A stretch of 64,000 bases of DNA, from positions 42,706 to 106,705 of the forward strand of contig NZ_JAAHGH010000018.1 in the NCBI RefSeq assembly GCF_010672525.1. The letters run 5' to 3'. The stretch comes from Okeania sp. SIO2B3 (GTDB lineage Bacteria > Cyanobacteriota > Cyanobacteriia > Cyanobacteriales > Microcoleaceae). The translations under genes were made by a program, and so were the position numbers. Below are positions 54,764-63,906 of this stretch, piece after piece. The notes under the pieces are model-generated. The model was not told the origin of the DNA, did no database searches, and saw nothing but the letters and a program-made list of their open reading frames with translations. Position 1 is the first letter of the stretch, and every line of letters begins with the position of its first letter.

Positions 54764-55216
54764 ATGAAAAAGTTACTAAGCTGTGTTTTAGCCACTCTGT
54801 TATTGTGGGTAGGTCTTTGTGTTGCTACCCCAGCCTATGCAGGGGACATTGTTAAGGAAGGGCCTGCATTAGTGGGAGAGTTGGACAAAAGTGCGAATAA
54901 TGAAGGAAATAATGAAAAATTGCAATTGGTTGAATTGTGTTTGCAATTGGGATTGTATGATAATAAAGAATTTATGGTAGGTGATAATACTACGGCGGGG
55001 GGAAAATATGGAAGTTTTGGAATTGATGTATATGGAGGTGATTTAGGAAATGGGGAATGGAAAAAATTTGGGGAAGTGATGGATAAGTGTGGGAAAATAT
55101 ATGGTGATAAAAATATAAAATGGGGATATACTGTGGATCAAAGGACTGGGAATTATAGTACTGGTGAATATATGGGATGGTGGGAAGTAATAAAGGTATA
55201 CAATAAAAACTGGTAG
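54764..55216 (+). CDS. Secreted hypothetical protein
   Basis: Clear Sec signal peptide MKKLLSCVLATLLLWVGLCVATPAYAG; RBS-like TTTAGGAGC upstream. Confidence 0.7.
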   Translation: MKKLLSCVLATLLLWVGLCVATPAYAGDIVKEGPALVGELDKSANNEGNNEKLQLVELCLQLGLYDNKEFMVGDNTTAGGKYGSFGIDVYGGDLGNGEWKKFGEVMDKCGKIYGDKNIKWGYTVDQRTGNYSTGEYMGWWEVIKVYNKNW

Positions 55217-55644
55217 GTGGGTTAAGGTTAACAAAGAAGGGTTTGATTGATACCTCCTCCATATCACATGATGATATTAGCATCCTCTACACTCCCTTTG
55301 TTTACCCCATCATCGCCGTCCCATTTGCTGTAATAAATGTATGAGCAGCCTTTGAGCCAAACCAACTTCCCAACGGGTCTACCTGGTACACCTCCTGATA
55401 CCCCTCTAGGTCTAAGTTCAACTGTCCAGGATCCCCTTCCCTACCCCTTGGTTTGGCCTGAAAACCCTTAGTCATTTTGTCCAAAAAGCAATTCCCCCAA
55501 TTACGGCGTGGAGTTGTTTTTTTCTTTTTAGGAGTATACCGCTTGCTTCAGTTATCAGTTATCAGTTATCAGTTATCAGTATCTCATTGTGTTATAATCA
55601 TCAAAATTATATTGTAATTTATTTTCTATATCACAACAATCATA

Positions 55645-55989
55645 ATGGTTTCATCTAAATTGCTTCAGCTAGAAAATGCTATTAATAACTTATCTTTGGA
55701 GGAGAAAATATGGCTAATGGAAAAAATCATAGCTCAAATGAAACAGCAAACAAAATCTGCTAATTATCAATCCCAACCCGATCTAGAATTTAGCCATCAA
55801 GATAGGAACTTAGAAACCGAACCTTTAATTGGTTTATTTGCTGCTTCCCCAGATTTAGCTACTAATTCTGAGGAAATTTTACAAGGAGAAATTAGAGAAA
55901 AATCAGGATGGTTTTATTCAGTTATCAGTTATCAGTTATCAGTTATCAGTACCTTGCAGCAGAATGTTTGGAAATTACGAAAGTCTTGA
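55645..55989 (+). CDS. Short antitoxin-like ORF whose 3' end runs into a heptamer repeat
   Basis: MVSSKLLQLENAINNLSLEEKIWLMEKIIAQMKQQT; C-term encoded by TTATCAG repeats. Confidence 0.45.
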   Translation: MVSSKLLQLENAINNLSLEEKIWLMEKIIAQMKQQTKSANYQSQPDLEFSHQDRNLETEPLIGLFAASPDLATNSEEILQGEIREKSGWFYSVISYQLSVISTLQQNVWKLRKS

Positions 55990-56056
55990 CTTTGGATCGA
56001 AGAGACTTTCAGCTATTTCGACCTAAGCATTGTCAATTTTTTGAGATTATGCCGTA
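55950..56056 (+). pseudogene. Toxin (PIN/VapC-like) C-terminal remnant
   Basis: AAECLEITKVLTLDRRDFQLFRPKHCQFFEIMP* directly after the TTATCAG tract. Confidence 0.6.
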
Positions 56057-56074
56057 ATTTTTTAATAAGCAATA

Positions 56075-56425
56075 ATGCAAATTCAAGACTATTTCAATTT
56101 CCTAGCTCCTGATGATATCCGCATCAAAGGTAGCCGCATTGGTATCGAAAGTGTTCTCTATGAATACATTTATCGTGCTAAAACTCCCGAAGAAATTGCT
56201 GAACAATTTGAGACTATTACCCTGGAAGATGTCTACGCTACCATCCTCTACTATTTACACAATAAAGAGGAAGTCAGAACTTACTTAGCTGACTGGCTAG
56301 AATTTTGCCGCCAACAACGGGAAGAGCAAATGCGTAATCCTTCTCCTGCACGGCAGAGGTTTCGCCAATTAAAGGCAGAAGCAGATGTTCAGCAAGAGTA
56401 TACTGAGTCAGGGAACACTGTATGA
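56075..56425 (+). CDS. DUF433-like antitoxin
   Basis: DDIRIKGSRIGIESVLYEYIYRAKTPEEIAEQFETITLEDVYATILYYLHNKEEV; overlaps downstream gene. Confidence 0.87.
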   Translation: MQIQDYFNFLAPDDIRIKGSRIGIESVLYEYIYRAKTPEEIAEQFETITLEDVYATILYYLHNKEEVRTYLADWLEFCRQQREEQMRNPSPARQRFRQLKAEADVQQEYTESGNTV

Positions 56426-56787
56426 CGATCCAATATTTGCTTGATGAACATATCGCCCCCCTCTACCGAACCCAACTGGTGCGCCAAGCGCCTGATCTTG
56501 TTGTCAGAATGATTGGCGATCCAGACGCTCCTCCCAGAGGAACTCTCGATCCAGAGATTTTAATTTGGTGTGAGACTCATAATTTCATCTTAGTGACAAA
56601 CAATCGAAAATCTATGCCTAAACATCTGGCAGATCATCTGGCAGAAGGTCGCCACATACCGGGCATTTTTATCATTGATCCATCCAAAAATATTGGTGAA
56701 ATTCTCACAGAGTTAATTCTTATTGCGGGTGCTTCCTTTTTCAATGAATATCAAGATCGGTTTGAATACTTACCATTGAGTAAATAA
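56422..56787 (+). CDS. DUF5615-like PIN-type toxin
   Basis: YLLDEHIAPLYRTQLVRQAPDLVVRMIGDPDAPPRGTLDPEILIWCETHNFILVTNNRKSM. Confidence 0.85.
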   Translation: MTIQYLLDEHIAPLYRTQLVRQAPDLVVRMIGDPDAPPRGTLDPEILIWCETHNFILVTNNRKSMPKHLADHLAEGRHIPGIFIIDPSKNIGEILTELILIAGASFFNEYQDRFEYLPLSK

Positions 56788-56923
56788 GTGGTGCGTGACG
56801 GGAAGTAGGGTTCAACTGTCTTGAATAAAAGGCGATTTTGCATCCGCAACGCTGCGCGGTCGCTCTTAAAATCTCGTTTGTTTGGGAAGAGGCGATCGCT
56901 CTTGTTTAAGAGAGGTACAATTT

Positions 56924-57241
56924 TCATAGTTCCCATGTAATTATTTTCTCCATCTGCTCTTCTCGTTCGGTTCTAACTTCCGCAACCAGATCGCCCGAAT
57001 AGATGCCACGAGTTTGTTCGATTTCTGCTCGGAGAGAATTTAAACGTTCTAAAGCTTTTTGAGATTGGCGATCGCCTTCACCAGAGATTCTATCGCTTCT
57101 TTGTTTAAGAGTTTCTAATCCCAGACGCACTACTTCCACAGCTACTTCAGAGAGTGTCAGATGTTTTTGAGTAGCTAATTGAAGTAGGGAGTCGTACTGT
57201 TCTGGTTCTAAAACCAGTGGGGGATATGGATATTTTGTCAT
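56924..57241 (-). CDS. Hypothetical protein, possible DNA-binding antitoxin-like
   Basis: 105 aa; YDSLLQLATQKHLTLSEVAVEVVRLGLETL. Confidence 0.55.
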   Translation of the reverse strand: MTKYPYPPLVLEPEQYDSLLQLATQKHLTLSEVAVEVVRLGLETLKQRSDRISGEGDRQSQKALERLNSLRAEIEQTRGIYSGDLVAEVRTEREEQMEKIITWEL

Positions 57242-57382
57242 ATTATTCTCTGAACATAAATGTTTTGGGAATGCTTCCTATTGTATCATTATTTTGAGTA
57301 AATGGAGAAACCCTCACTCATCTGCTTTATTTTTGTAGGGCGATCGCTTTCAGCCAAAATATAATGCTGACTTTAGATTGAT

Positions 57383-57478
57383 CAGGACTTACGCACGGAA
57401 ACTAAATCAATGCTATTGAGGGCGAATGCCATTCGCCCCTACATCTGACGTTTTCAAGGTGAATTTGCGTAAGTCCTG
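57383..57478. mobile_element. 96-bp MITE with CAGGACTTACGCA/TGCGTAAGTCCTG termini
   Basis: 13-bp perfect inverted termini matching the ends of the IS701-like element at 9152-10550; internal GGCGAATGCCATTCGCCCCTAC. Confidence 0.85.
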
Positions 57479-57604
57479 TACATCAAAAATTTTCAACTCT
57501 GTTCGCATTTATCAAGCATAGTGTGTTATTATGTAATCATGGGAAAAAGTACGCGCAGATAGAGTAGCTTTTCAAACTATAAAAACTATGTCGAGAGCAA
57601 TAAT

Positions 57605-58450
57605 ATGACAAATATATCCGTTCAAAATGAACCACAACTGCCAGCAAAGGAAACTTTGCCTACCATGTACGACTTACCAAGCGAAAATCCGGAGGAACCT
57701 GGTTTGCCAGACGAATTTCATGACTTTCAACCTGAACTTTTGCGCGAAACTTTCCAACCGCGCAACTGGTATCCCGATAAATTGTTTTGTGGCACCGATA
57801 TGAATCTTTATTACGATGTCAAACATCCTAAATGGTACAAACGCCCAGACTGGTTTGCAGTTGTGGGAGTGCCAAGGTGGTATCAAGAACGGGATATGCG
57901 CTTGAGTTATGTAGTTTGGGACGAAAAAATTAACCCGTTGGTAGTAGTCGAGTTATTATCTCCGGGTACAGAAGATGAAGACTTAGGAGAGACACTAGGA
58001 GAACCGGGAAAACCTCCTACTAAGTGGGAAGTTTGCGAGAGTATTCTGAAAATTCCTTATTATTTTACCTTCAGTCGCTATACTGATGAAATGCAGGCGT
58101 TTCATTTAGTAGGCGATCGCTACCAAAGAGCAGAGTTAAGTGAGGAACGTTTGTTGCTTCCGGAGGTAGAACTCAGTCTGGGTTTGTGGCAGGGAAGTTA
58201 CAAGGAGAGAGATAGACTCTGGTTGCGGTGGATGACCCCAGAAGGAGATTTGATACCGACTCCTGAAGAGAAAGCCAAACAGGAGGCAGCAGCAGCTAAA
58301 GAGGAGGCCACAGTAGCTAAACAACGAGCTGCCAATGCCGAACAAGAGGTAGCAGCAGTTAAAGAAGAGTTAGCAGCAGCCAAAAAACAAAGCGATCGCT
58401 TACTAGCGAAACTGCGAGAGTTGGGTATCATTCCTGACGATTTCAGTTAA
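57605..58450 (+). CDS. Uma2-family protein with C-terminal coiled coil
   Basis: PDWFAVVGVPRWY...NPLVVVELLSPGTEDEDLG; KAKQEAAAAKEEATVAKQRAANAEQEVAAVKEELAAAKKQSDRLLAKLRELGI. Confidence 0.9.
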   Translation: MTNISVQNEPQLPAKETLPTMYDLPSENPEEPGLPDEFHDFQPELLRETFQPRNWYPDKLFCGTDMNLYYDVKHPKWYKRPDWFAVVGVPRWYQERDMRLSYVVWDEKINPLVVVELLSPGTEDEDLGETLGEPGKPPTKWEVCESILKIPYYFTFSRYTDEMQAFHLVGDRYQRAELSEERLLLPEVELSLGLWQGSYKERDRLWLRWMTPEGDLIPTPEEKAKQEAAAAKEEATVAKQRAANAEQEVAAVKEELAAAKKQSDRLLAKLRELGIIPDDFS

Positions 58451-58750
58451 ATAGTTTTAATTTTTTGTAGGTTGGGTGAGGTAGTACCCTACTCAACCTC
58501 AAATTAGGAATATTCATTAATTCATAATTGATAATTACCTCTGGTTAAAACCTTTACGGAATTGAATATCAGGAAATATTATTTCTTCTCTTGGTCTCAT
58601 GGATATGGCGAGGAGACCCGCTCTTATCAGAGCCGCTCCGAATGGCACCATCCCTCGACCGCTTTTTTCCTTCCCCTTAAAAGGAGAGGTTTTAAACCAG
58701 CTGTGATTTCTGTTGTCATCAAATGTTAGCTAAAGAAGGTTGTTTATCTT

Positions 58751-59476
58751 ATGTCCATCACATCACGAAGTTTGCAAAAGCTCCTCCGGGAAAATATTTC
58801 GGGGGAAAAACCCCTCAGCGTTGACCCCGAACAGGCAAAAAAACTGGTGGAAGACTTGTTGGCGCGAGTTGAGCCTCTCGCTGGCGCAAAGCGGAATGAT
58901 AACTGTTACCATTACAATAATATTCTATCCGGACCAAACGGAGACCAGCCCCCCATCAACACCCTCTGTTGTTGTATTCTCCTCGAAGAATCAAGCGATC
59001 GCTGGTATCGAAATGAGACCCATTTACATTTGTTCAGGACTCCGGAGCAACAGCTCTGGGTAGAGTTAAATAGCAAGCGATCGCCCGCCCCCGTTTCAGA
59101 CATTGATGAGGTAGTTGCCCTGGTTAAAGCATTTTTGAAGCGGGTTGATCAGCAAAAAGCCCAGGCTGCCAAGCGCCAAAAACAGAAAGACTTGAAAGTG
59201 CAAGCTATCTTGGCTCAGGTGCGTAAAATAGCCAAGGAAGATGGATTTGATTTTGCTACCGAAGTCGATACTATTAAGCTCAAGCTGATTATTCGTCTGT
59301 CTGACAACGACTACTTTGCTATTTTGATTCCCTTTAACCAGTTCAAGGAGGTGCTACCCAAATTGCGCACTGCAATTCAGGCTCTCCGCGAGACTTATAA
59401 CAGCGGCGTTCGCTTCAAAACCCATCTCAAGCGTGGTTATCGCCGTTCTGAATGGATTCGTCATCAGGATTTGTAG
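58751..59476 (+). CDS. Hypothetical protein upstream of the MoxR/vWA genes
   Basis: 241 aa; KLVEDLLARVEPLAGAKRNDNCYHYNNIL...; no family recognised. Confidence 0.7.
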   Translation: MSITSRSLQKLLRENISGEKPLSVDPEQAKKLVEDLLARVEPLAGAKRNDNCYHYNNILSGPNGDQPPINTLCCCILLEESSDRWYRNETHLHLFRTPEQQLWVELNSKRSPAPVSDIDEVVALVKAFLKRVDQQKAQAAKRQKQKDLKVQAILAQVRKIAKEDGFDFATEVDTIKLKLIIRLSDNDYFAILIPFNQFKEVLPKLRTAIQALRETYNSGVRFKTHLKRGYRRSEWIRHQDL

Positions 59477-59494
59477 TTATATCAATGAACAATT

Positions 59495-59717
59495 AATATC
59501 ATGTTCGGTTGAATACTTATAAATAACTGTTGTGAGGAGTCAGGAGTCAACCCACCCCTAACCCCTCCCAGGAGGGGAAGTCAGGAGTCAGGAGGGAAGA
59601 AAGGAGAAAAAGAGGAAATATTGGGTAATAGTATTGATAATTTCAGTATTTCTTTGGTACAGTCGGTATTGTCAGTCCTTAAATTTTATTTATAACTGAT
59701 TATCCGAACATGATATA
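59495..59717. mobile_element. MITE-like element with ATATCATGTTCGG-type inverted ends
   Basis: AATATCATGTTCGGTTGAATACTTATAAATAA ... TTATTTATAACTGATTATCCGAACATGATAT. Confidence 0.75.
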
Positions 59718-59785
59718 ACAATGTACAATGAACAATTGGATGGCTAGCAAGCGATGAAGCTTGCATTTTTAAATCACCAAGTATT

Positions 59786-59836
59786 AGTTGTTAATTGTTA
59801 ATTATTAATTATTAATTATTAATTATTAATTATTAA
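59786..59836 (+). repeat. Heptanucleotide tandem repeat (ATTAATT-type) abutting the MoxR start codon
   Basis: GTTAATT(ATTAATT)n ending immediately before ATG 59837. Confidence 0.9.
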
Positions 59837-60922
59837 ATGATTCGTATTGATGCCCGCGAACTCTATCAAGTTCTGGAACTGACCCCACCGGAGCAAAATA
59901 TCCTCCTGGTGGGCAAGCATGGTATTGGCAAATCAGAAATTATTAGCCATTTCTATCGTCAGCGCCAGAACCTGTCCGTAATCCCCTTCTTTTTGGGTCA
60001 GATGAGCGATCCAGGGGATTTGATTGGCTTGTTGCATAAAGATGAGACAACAGGTCGTTCGGTGTTTTTACCCCCTTACTGGTGGCCTGACCCCGATCGC
60101 CCGGTGGTGCTTTTTCTGGACGAACTTAACCGGGCTCGCCCCGAAATTTTGCAGGCGGTTCAAGACCTGACCCTCAACAAAACCTTGGCTGGTAAACCCC
60201 TCCCCCCTGGCAGTATTGTCATTGCGGCAGTGAATGCGGGGGAAGAATATCAACTGACGGAACTCGATCCGGCTCTGGTGTCGCGGTTCAATCTCTACGA
60301 GTTTGTGCCGACGGTGGAAGATTGGCTGCTCTGGGCGTCCGGGCAGGATATCGATTCACGGGTGCTGACATTTATTCAACAGCATCCGGAGTATCTTGAT
60401 GGTGACAACCCGGATGCGGATGCGGCGATCGCCACCGCTGGCCTGATCAAAACTCCCGATCGCCGTGCTTGGGCTAAAGTATCGGATTTTGTTCACAACC
60501 ATACAAAGCTGGAAGAGATTCACTTCAAACTGATTGCTGGCATGGTGGGGAGTAGGGCTAGTATAGCTTTTCGCCAAAGCCTCGCTACCCAACGGGGTCT
60601 GGGCCCGGAGCAACTACTGTTGCAATATTCTAAGTATTCCAGACAGCTCAAAGACATGGAAATTCAGGACTTTGCCAGTTTGAACGAACGGGTATTACTC
60701 TGGCTGAATACCGGGCATTGCCCCGAAACAAAAGCAGATAATGCCCGCAAAAATCTGTTAAAATATCTCCAGTATCTCCGTAAGGCTAAACAACAGGAGG
60801 CGATCGCTCATTTTTCCTCTCTGGTTCAAAGCCCCAAATTTAGCGATGCTATGGGCTTTGTCGCTGAATCTATGGATCTGATTGATTTCTTGTCGGAGTA
60901 TTTGGAGGCGATCAAGGTATGA
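59837..60922 (+). CDS. MoxR-like AAA+ ATPase
   Basis: ILLVGKHGIGKSEIISHF; VVLFLDELNRARPEILQAVQDLTLNKTLAG; LDPALVSRFNLYEF. Confidence 0.93.
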   Translation: MIRIDARELYQVLELTPPEQNILLVGKHGIGKSEIISHFYRQRQNLSVIPFFLGQMSDPGDLIGLLHKDETTGRSVFLPPYWWPDPDRPVVLFLDELNRARPEILQAVQDLTLNKTLAGKPLPPGSIVIAAVNAGEEYQLTELDPALVSRFNLYEFVPTVEDWLLWASGQDIDSRVLTFIQQHPEYLDGDNPDADAAIATAGLIKTPDRRAWAKVSDFVHNHTKLEEIHFKLIAGMVGSRASIAFRQSLATQRGLGPEQLLLQYSKYSRQLKDMEIQDFASLNERVLLWLNTGHCPETKADNARKNLLKYLQYLRKAKQQEAIAHFSSLVQSPKFSDAMGFVAESMDLIDFLSEYLEAIKV

Positions 60923-60983
60923 ACCCAAATCCTTCTCTATTCCCCAAACCCTTTCTTGTCTTAATCTCTCGTACTGAATAACT

Positions 60984-61601
60984 ATGATTGCAACTTTAAC
61001 AACACCCGTATCATTCGATGAATTTGTTGACTGGTATCCGGAAAACTCGACCGATAAATACGAACTACATAATGGAGCAATTGTCAAAATACCTTTAGGA
61101 ACTGGAGAACATTCTGCCATTATCGGTTTTTTAATCGGAAAACTGGGAATTCACATCAAGCGTTACGAATTACCTTTCGCAATTCCGGGCGATTGCTTGC
61201 TGAAACCGATCCATGACGAATCCGGTTACCAACCTGACATTATTGTCCTCAATAAAGCGCAACTGGCTAAGGAACCCCGTTGGCAGAAAGAATCGATTAT
61301 TAAGGGAAATTCTGTGGGACTGGCGATAGAGGTTGTCAGTACAAACTGGCAAGATGATTATCTGATGAAGGCCGGGGAATACGAACAAATGGGTATATCC
61401 GAATACTGGATTGTGGATTATCTCGGTTTAGGCGGTCGGCGGTTTATAGGCAATCCCAAACAACCGACTCTCTCTGTTTACCAACTGGTGGATGGGGAGT
61501 ATCAGGTAGCGCTGTTTACCGGAAACGAGAGGATTGAGTCTTTGGCTTTCCCGGAATTGCAACTGAGCGCCGCAGAGATTTTTGCAGCAAAAACTATATG
61601 A
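60984..61601 (+). CDS. Uma2-family protein
   Basis: SFDEFVDWYPENSTDKYELHNGAIVKIPLGTGEHS...QPDIIVLNKAQ...EYEQMGISEYWIVDYLG. Confidence 0.93.
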   Translation: MIATLTTPVSFDEFVDWYPENSTDKYELHNGAIVKIPLGTGEHSAIIGFLIGKLGIHIKRYELPFAIPGDCLLKPIHDESGYQPDIIVLNKAQLAKEPRWQKESIIKGNSVGLAIEVVSTNWQDDYLMKAGEYEQMGISEYWIVDYLGLGGRRFIGNPKQPTLSVYQLVDGEYQVALFTGNERIESLAFPELQLSAAEIFAAKTI

Positions 61602-61614
61602 GACAGGTTGCGAT

Positions 61615-62919
61615 ATGAAAATAAAACCGATCGCCCGTCACCGTATTGCTCGGATTGTGGAAAAGTGGCTGCTGGTTGAGCCACTGTTACTGGCCACCTG
61701 GACTAGTCACGCCTTAGTCTCTGAGCCACGCATTCAAACCATTCGCGTTCAACGAGGCCGGATTGAGTACAATCCGGATTTTATTGAGCAGTTGAGCGAT
61801 CGCCACCTGAAAGCCACCCTGCGCTTTGAAGCTCTACGGATTCTTCTGAAACACCCCTACAGTCGCCGCCAAGCTCACTCCGCGATTAGCTATGCTGCCA
61901 GCAATTTAACGCTCCAGGAATATTTGCAAACCGAACTGCCGTTTCCTCGGGCGCGGGATGTCTTTGGCGATCGCAGCTATGACCAACAATTCTTCGAGTT
62001 TTACTACCACAAATTGCTTGACCAACAGTCCCCCAGTCCGGAGGAAGCAGTCTCTGGAGAATCGGGAGCAGGGAAGGGGGGAACTGATGTCGCACCTGGG
62101 TCTGGAACGTCTGGTTCTGATCAATCTGAATCATTTGAAGCCGAATTGGCAGATGAATCTGAGCCGACTTCAGACCCCAGCGAACGCCCCCCAAATCTCC
62201 TCTCGGTCTATACCGATCCAACCCTTAGCGGTGTTGAAAATACTAACCAGTGGGATCGAGATGAATTGTTGAGCGATCGCTTGGATGAGCTGGTGAAAAT
62301 GGCTCAAGCGAATGACAGTTGGGGCAGCATTGGGGGCAAGTTACGGGAACAGATTTTGGCGAATCTGCACCCCAAGCTGGACTATCGGGCGGTTTTGCGG
62401 AAGTTTCGCACGTCTATCCTCAGCCAACAGCGGCGGCTAACCCGGATGAAACCGAATCGCCGTTATGGGTTTGCTTATATGGGCAGTCGTCGTGACTTTA
62501 CCACCCGTTTGCTCTTTGCCATTGATGTGAGTGGCTCGATGGGAACGGAGGAGCTACGGCAGGGGTTTTCAGTGGTGAATCGCTTTTTTAATTATGGTGT
62601 GCCTGCGATCGATGTGATTCAATTTGATGCTGAGATTACAACCGATGTGATGACGTTCCGTCTTGCCCAGCGGGAGATTCAGTTAACGGGACGAGGTGGG
62701 ACGAATTTTGACCCGGTTTTGGCGTATCTGGAGGAACATCAGGATTATGATGGTCTGATTATTTATACTGATGGTTATGCTCCTTGCCCCCCACCGCCCC
62801 AGAATCGACGTACTCGTATTCTCTGGTTGTTTGTGAGCGAGGGGCATTACCGGAGTTGTTATCCGAAGCTACAGCATCTGGGGCAGGGGGCCTATCTGAA
62901 AGCTAATGCTACACAATGA
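61615..62919 (+). CDS. vWA-like / DUF2201-type putative metallopeptidase domain protein
   Basis: N-term DUF2201-like helical region; C-term LLFAIDVSGSMGTEEL (MIDAS DxSxS) and LTGRGGTNFDPVLAYLEE...IIYTDGYAP. Confidence 0.9.
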   Translation: MKIKPIARHRIARIVEKWLLVEPLLLATWTSHALVSEPRIQTIRVQRGRIEYNPDFIEQLSDRHLKATLRFEALRILLKHPYSRRQAHSAISYAASNLTLQEYLQTELPFPRARDVFGDRSYDQQFFEFYYHKLLDQQSPSPEEAVSGESGAGKGGTDVAPGSGTSGSDQSESFEAELADESEPTSDPSERPPNLLSVYTDPTLSGVENTNQWDRDELLSDRLDELVKMAQANDSWGSIGGKLREQILANLHPKLDYRAVLRKFRTSILSQQRRLTRMKPNRRYGFAYMGSRRDFTTRLLFAIDVSGSMGTEELRQGFSVVNRFFNYGVPAIDVIQFDAEITTDVMTFRLAQREIQLTGRGGTNFDPVLAYLEEHQDYDGLIIYTDGYAPCPPPPQNRRTRILWLFVSEGHYRSCYPKLQHLGQGAYLKANATQ

Positions 62920-62926
62920 GAGCCTG

Positions 62927-63154
62927 CTAGTGTTTGACAACACTTTTCAGCGTACTGGGTTGAGGAATCGATTCTCCTTCAACCTCCCATGCTTCCAAAT
63001 ACATATCAATAACTTCTTCCCCATTCTGAATCGCTTCCCCGCGTGTTTTCCCATGAGCGCAAGGCATAACAACGCGATCGGAAAACTCTGGAATCGTCAC
63101 TAAAAAAAGCCGATCCTCCTCAGACCATTGAACGAGCATACTATATTGAATCAT
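62927..63154 (-). CDS. hicB: HicB-like antitoxin
   Basis: MIQYSMLVQWSEEDRLFLVTIPEFSDRVVMPCAHGKTRGEAIQNGEEVIDMYLEAWE. Confidence 0.88.
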   Translation of the reverse strand: MIQYSMLVQWSEEDRLFLVTIPEFSDRVVMPCAHGKTRGEAIQNGEEVIDMYLEAWEVEGESIPQPSTLKSVVKH

Positions 63155-63383
63155 CTTGTTTGTTCTCCTGTTGTGTTTCGATTTCAGCTAATTCAGCTAA
63201 TAACTGTGTTAGTTGTTTTTCTAAATAAGGGGGAACATCTCCACCATCTTTCCCAGGAATCGTTAAAGTTTTTTTGAGTAAAGGATGTTTCCATCGTTCG
63301 TGACTCCCTTTACCGCGTTTGGGCAAATAGACAAAGCCTTCACGAGCAATTTGTGCTTTTAGCTCCCTAATTTTTCTTGGCAT
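63141..63383 (-). CDS. hicA: HicA-like toxin
   Basis: MPRKIRELKAQIAREGFVYLPKRGKGSHERWKHPLLKKTLTIPGKDGGDVPPYLEKQL. Confidence 0.88.
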   Translation of the reverse strand: MPRKIRELKAQIAREGFVYLPKRGKGSHERWKHPLLKKTLTIPGKDGGDVPPYLEKQLTQLLAELAEIETQQENKQDDSI

Positions 63384-63427
63384 TGGTATTTACAGATCGC
63401 AAATCCTCATTTCCTTCCTTATCATAA

Positions 63428-63751
63428 ATGTATCCTATTGATGCTGAGATTACAACTGACGTGATGACTTTCCGCCGAGCCCAGAGGGAAGTTCAGTTAA
63501 CGGGACGGGGCGGGACAGATTTTAGCCCGGTTTTGGCGTATCTGGAGGAACATCGGGATTATGATGGTCTGATTATTTACACTGATGGTTATGCTCCTTG
63601 CCCCGCACCGCCCCAGAATCGGCGTACTCGTATTATGTGGTTGTTTGTGAGCGAGGCGCATTATCGGAGTTGTTATCCCAAGCTACAGCATCTGGGACAA
63701 GGGGCTTATCTTAAATGTTCCGGCAGAGAGATGCCCAATCCAGTCATCTGA
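63428..63751 (+). pseudogene. Duplicated C-terminal fragment of the vWA protein
   Basis: DAEITTDVMTFRRAQREVQLTGRGGTDFSPVLAYLEEHRDYDGLIIYTDGYAPCPAPPQNRRTRIMWLFVSEAHYRSCYPKLQHLGQGAYLK nearly identical to the end of 61615-62919. Confidence 0.92.
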
Positions 63752-63783
63752 AGTTTGTAGATTTTTGTAACGATTGTGGATTT

Positions 63784-63906
63784 GAGGTACGATCAACAAT
63801 TCTTTGAGTTATACTACTATCGGTTGCTTGAGCAACAGTCCCCCACGGGGCAAACCCCCAGTCCTGCTTCTGAAACCCTAAACGTTCGATTCCCAGTAGC
63901 AAGTTG
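63784..63906 (+). pseudogene. Duplicated middle fragment of the vWA gene, out of order
   Basis: GAGGTACGATCAACAATTCTTTGAGTTATACTACTATCGGTTGCTTGAGCAACAGTCCCCCA parallels 61976-62036. Confidence 0.75.

Noticed and set aside
54990-55283. Minus-strand ORFs opposite the secreted-protein gene
   Set aside because: Antisense and low complexity; the plus-strand ORF has a clear signal peptide.
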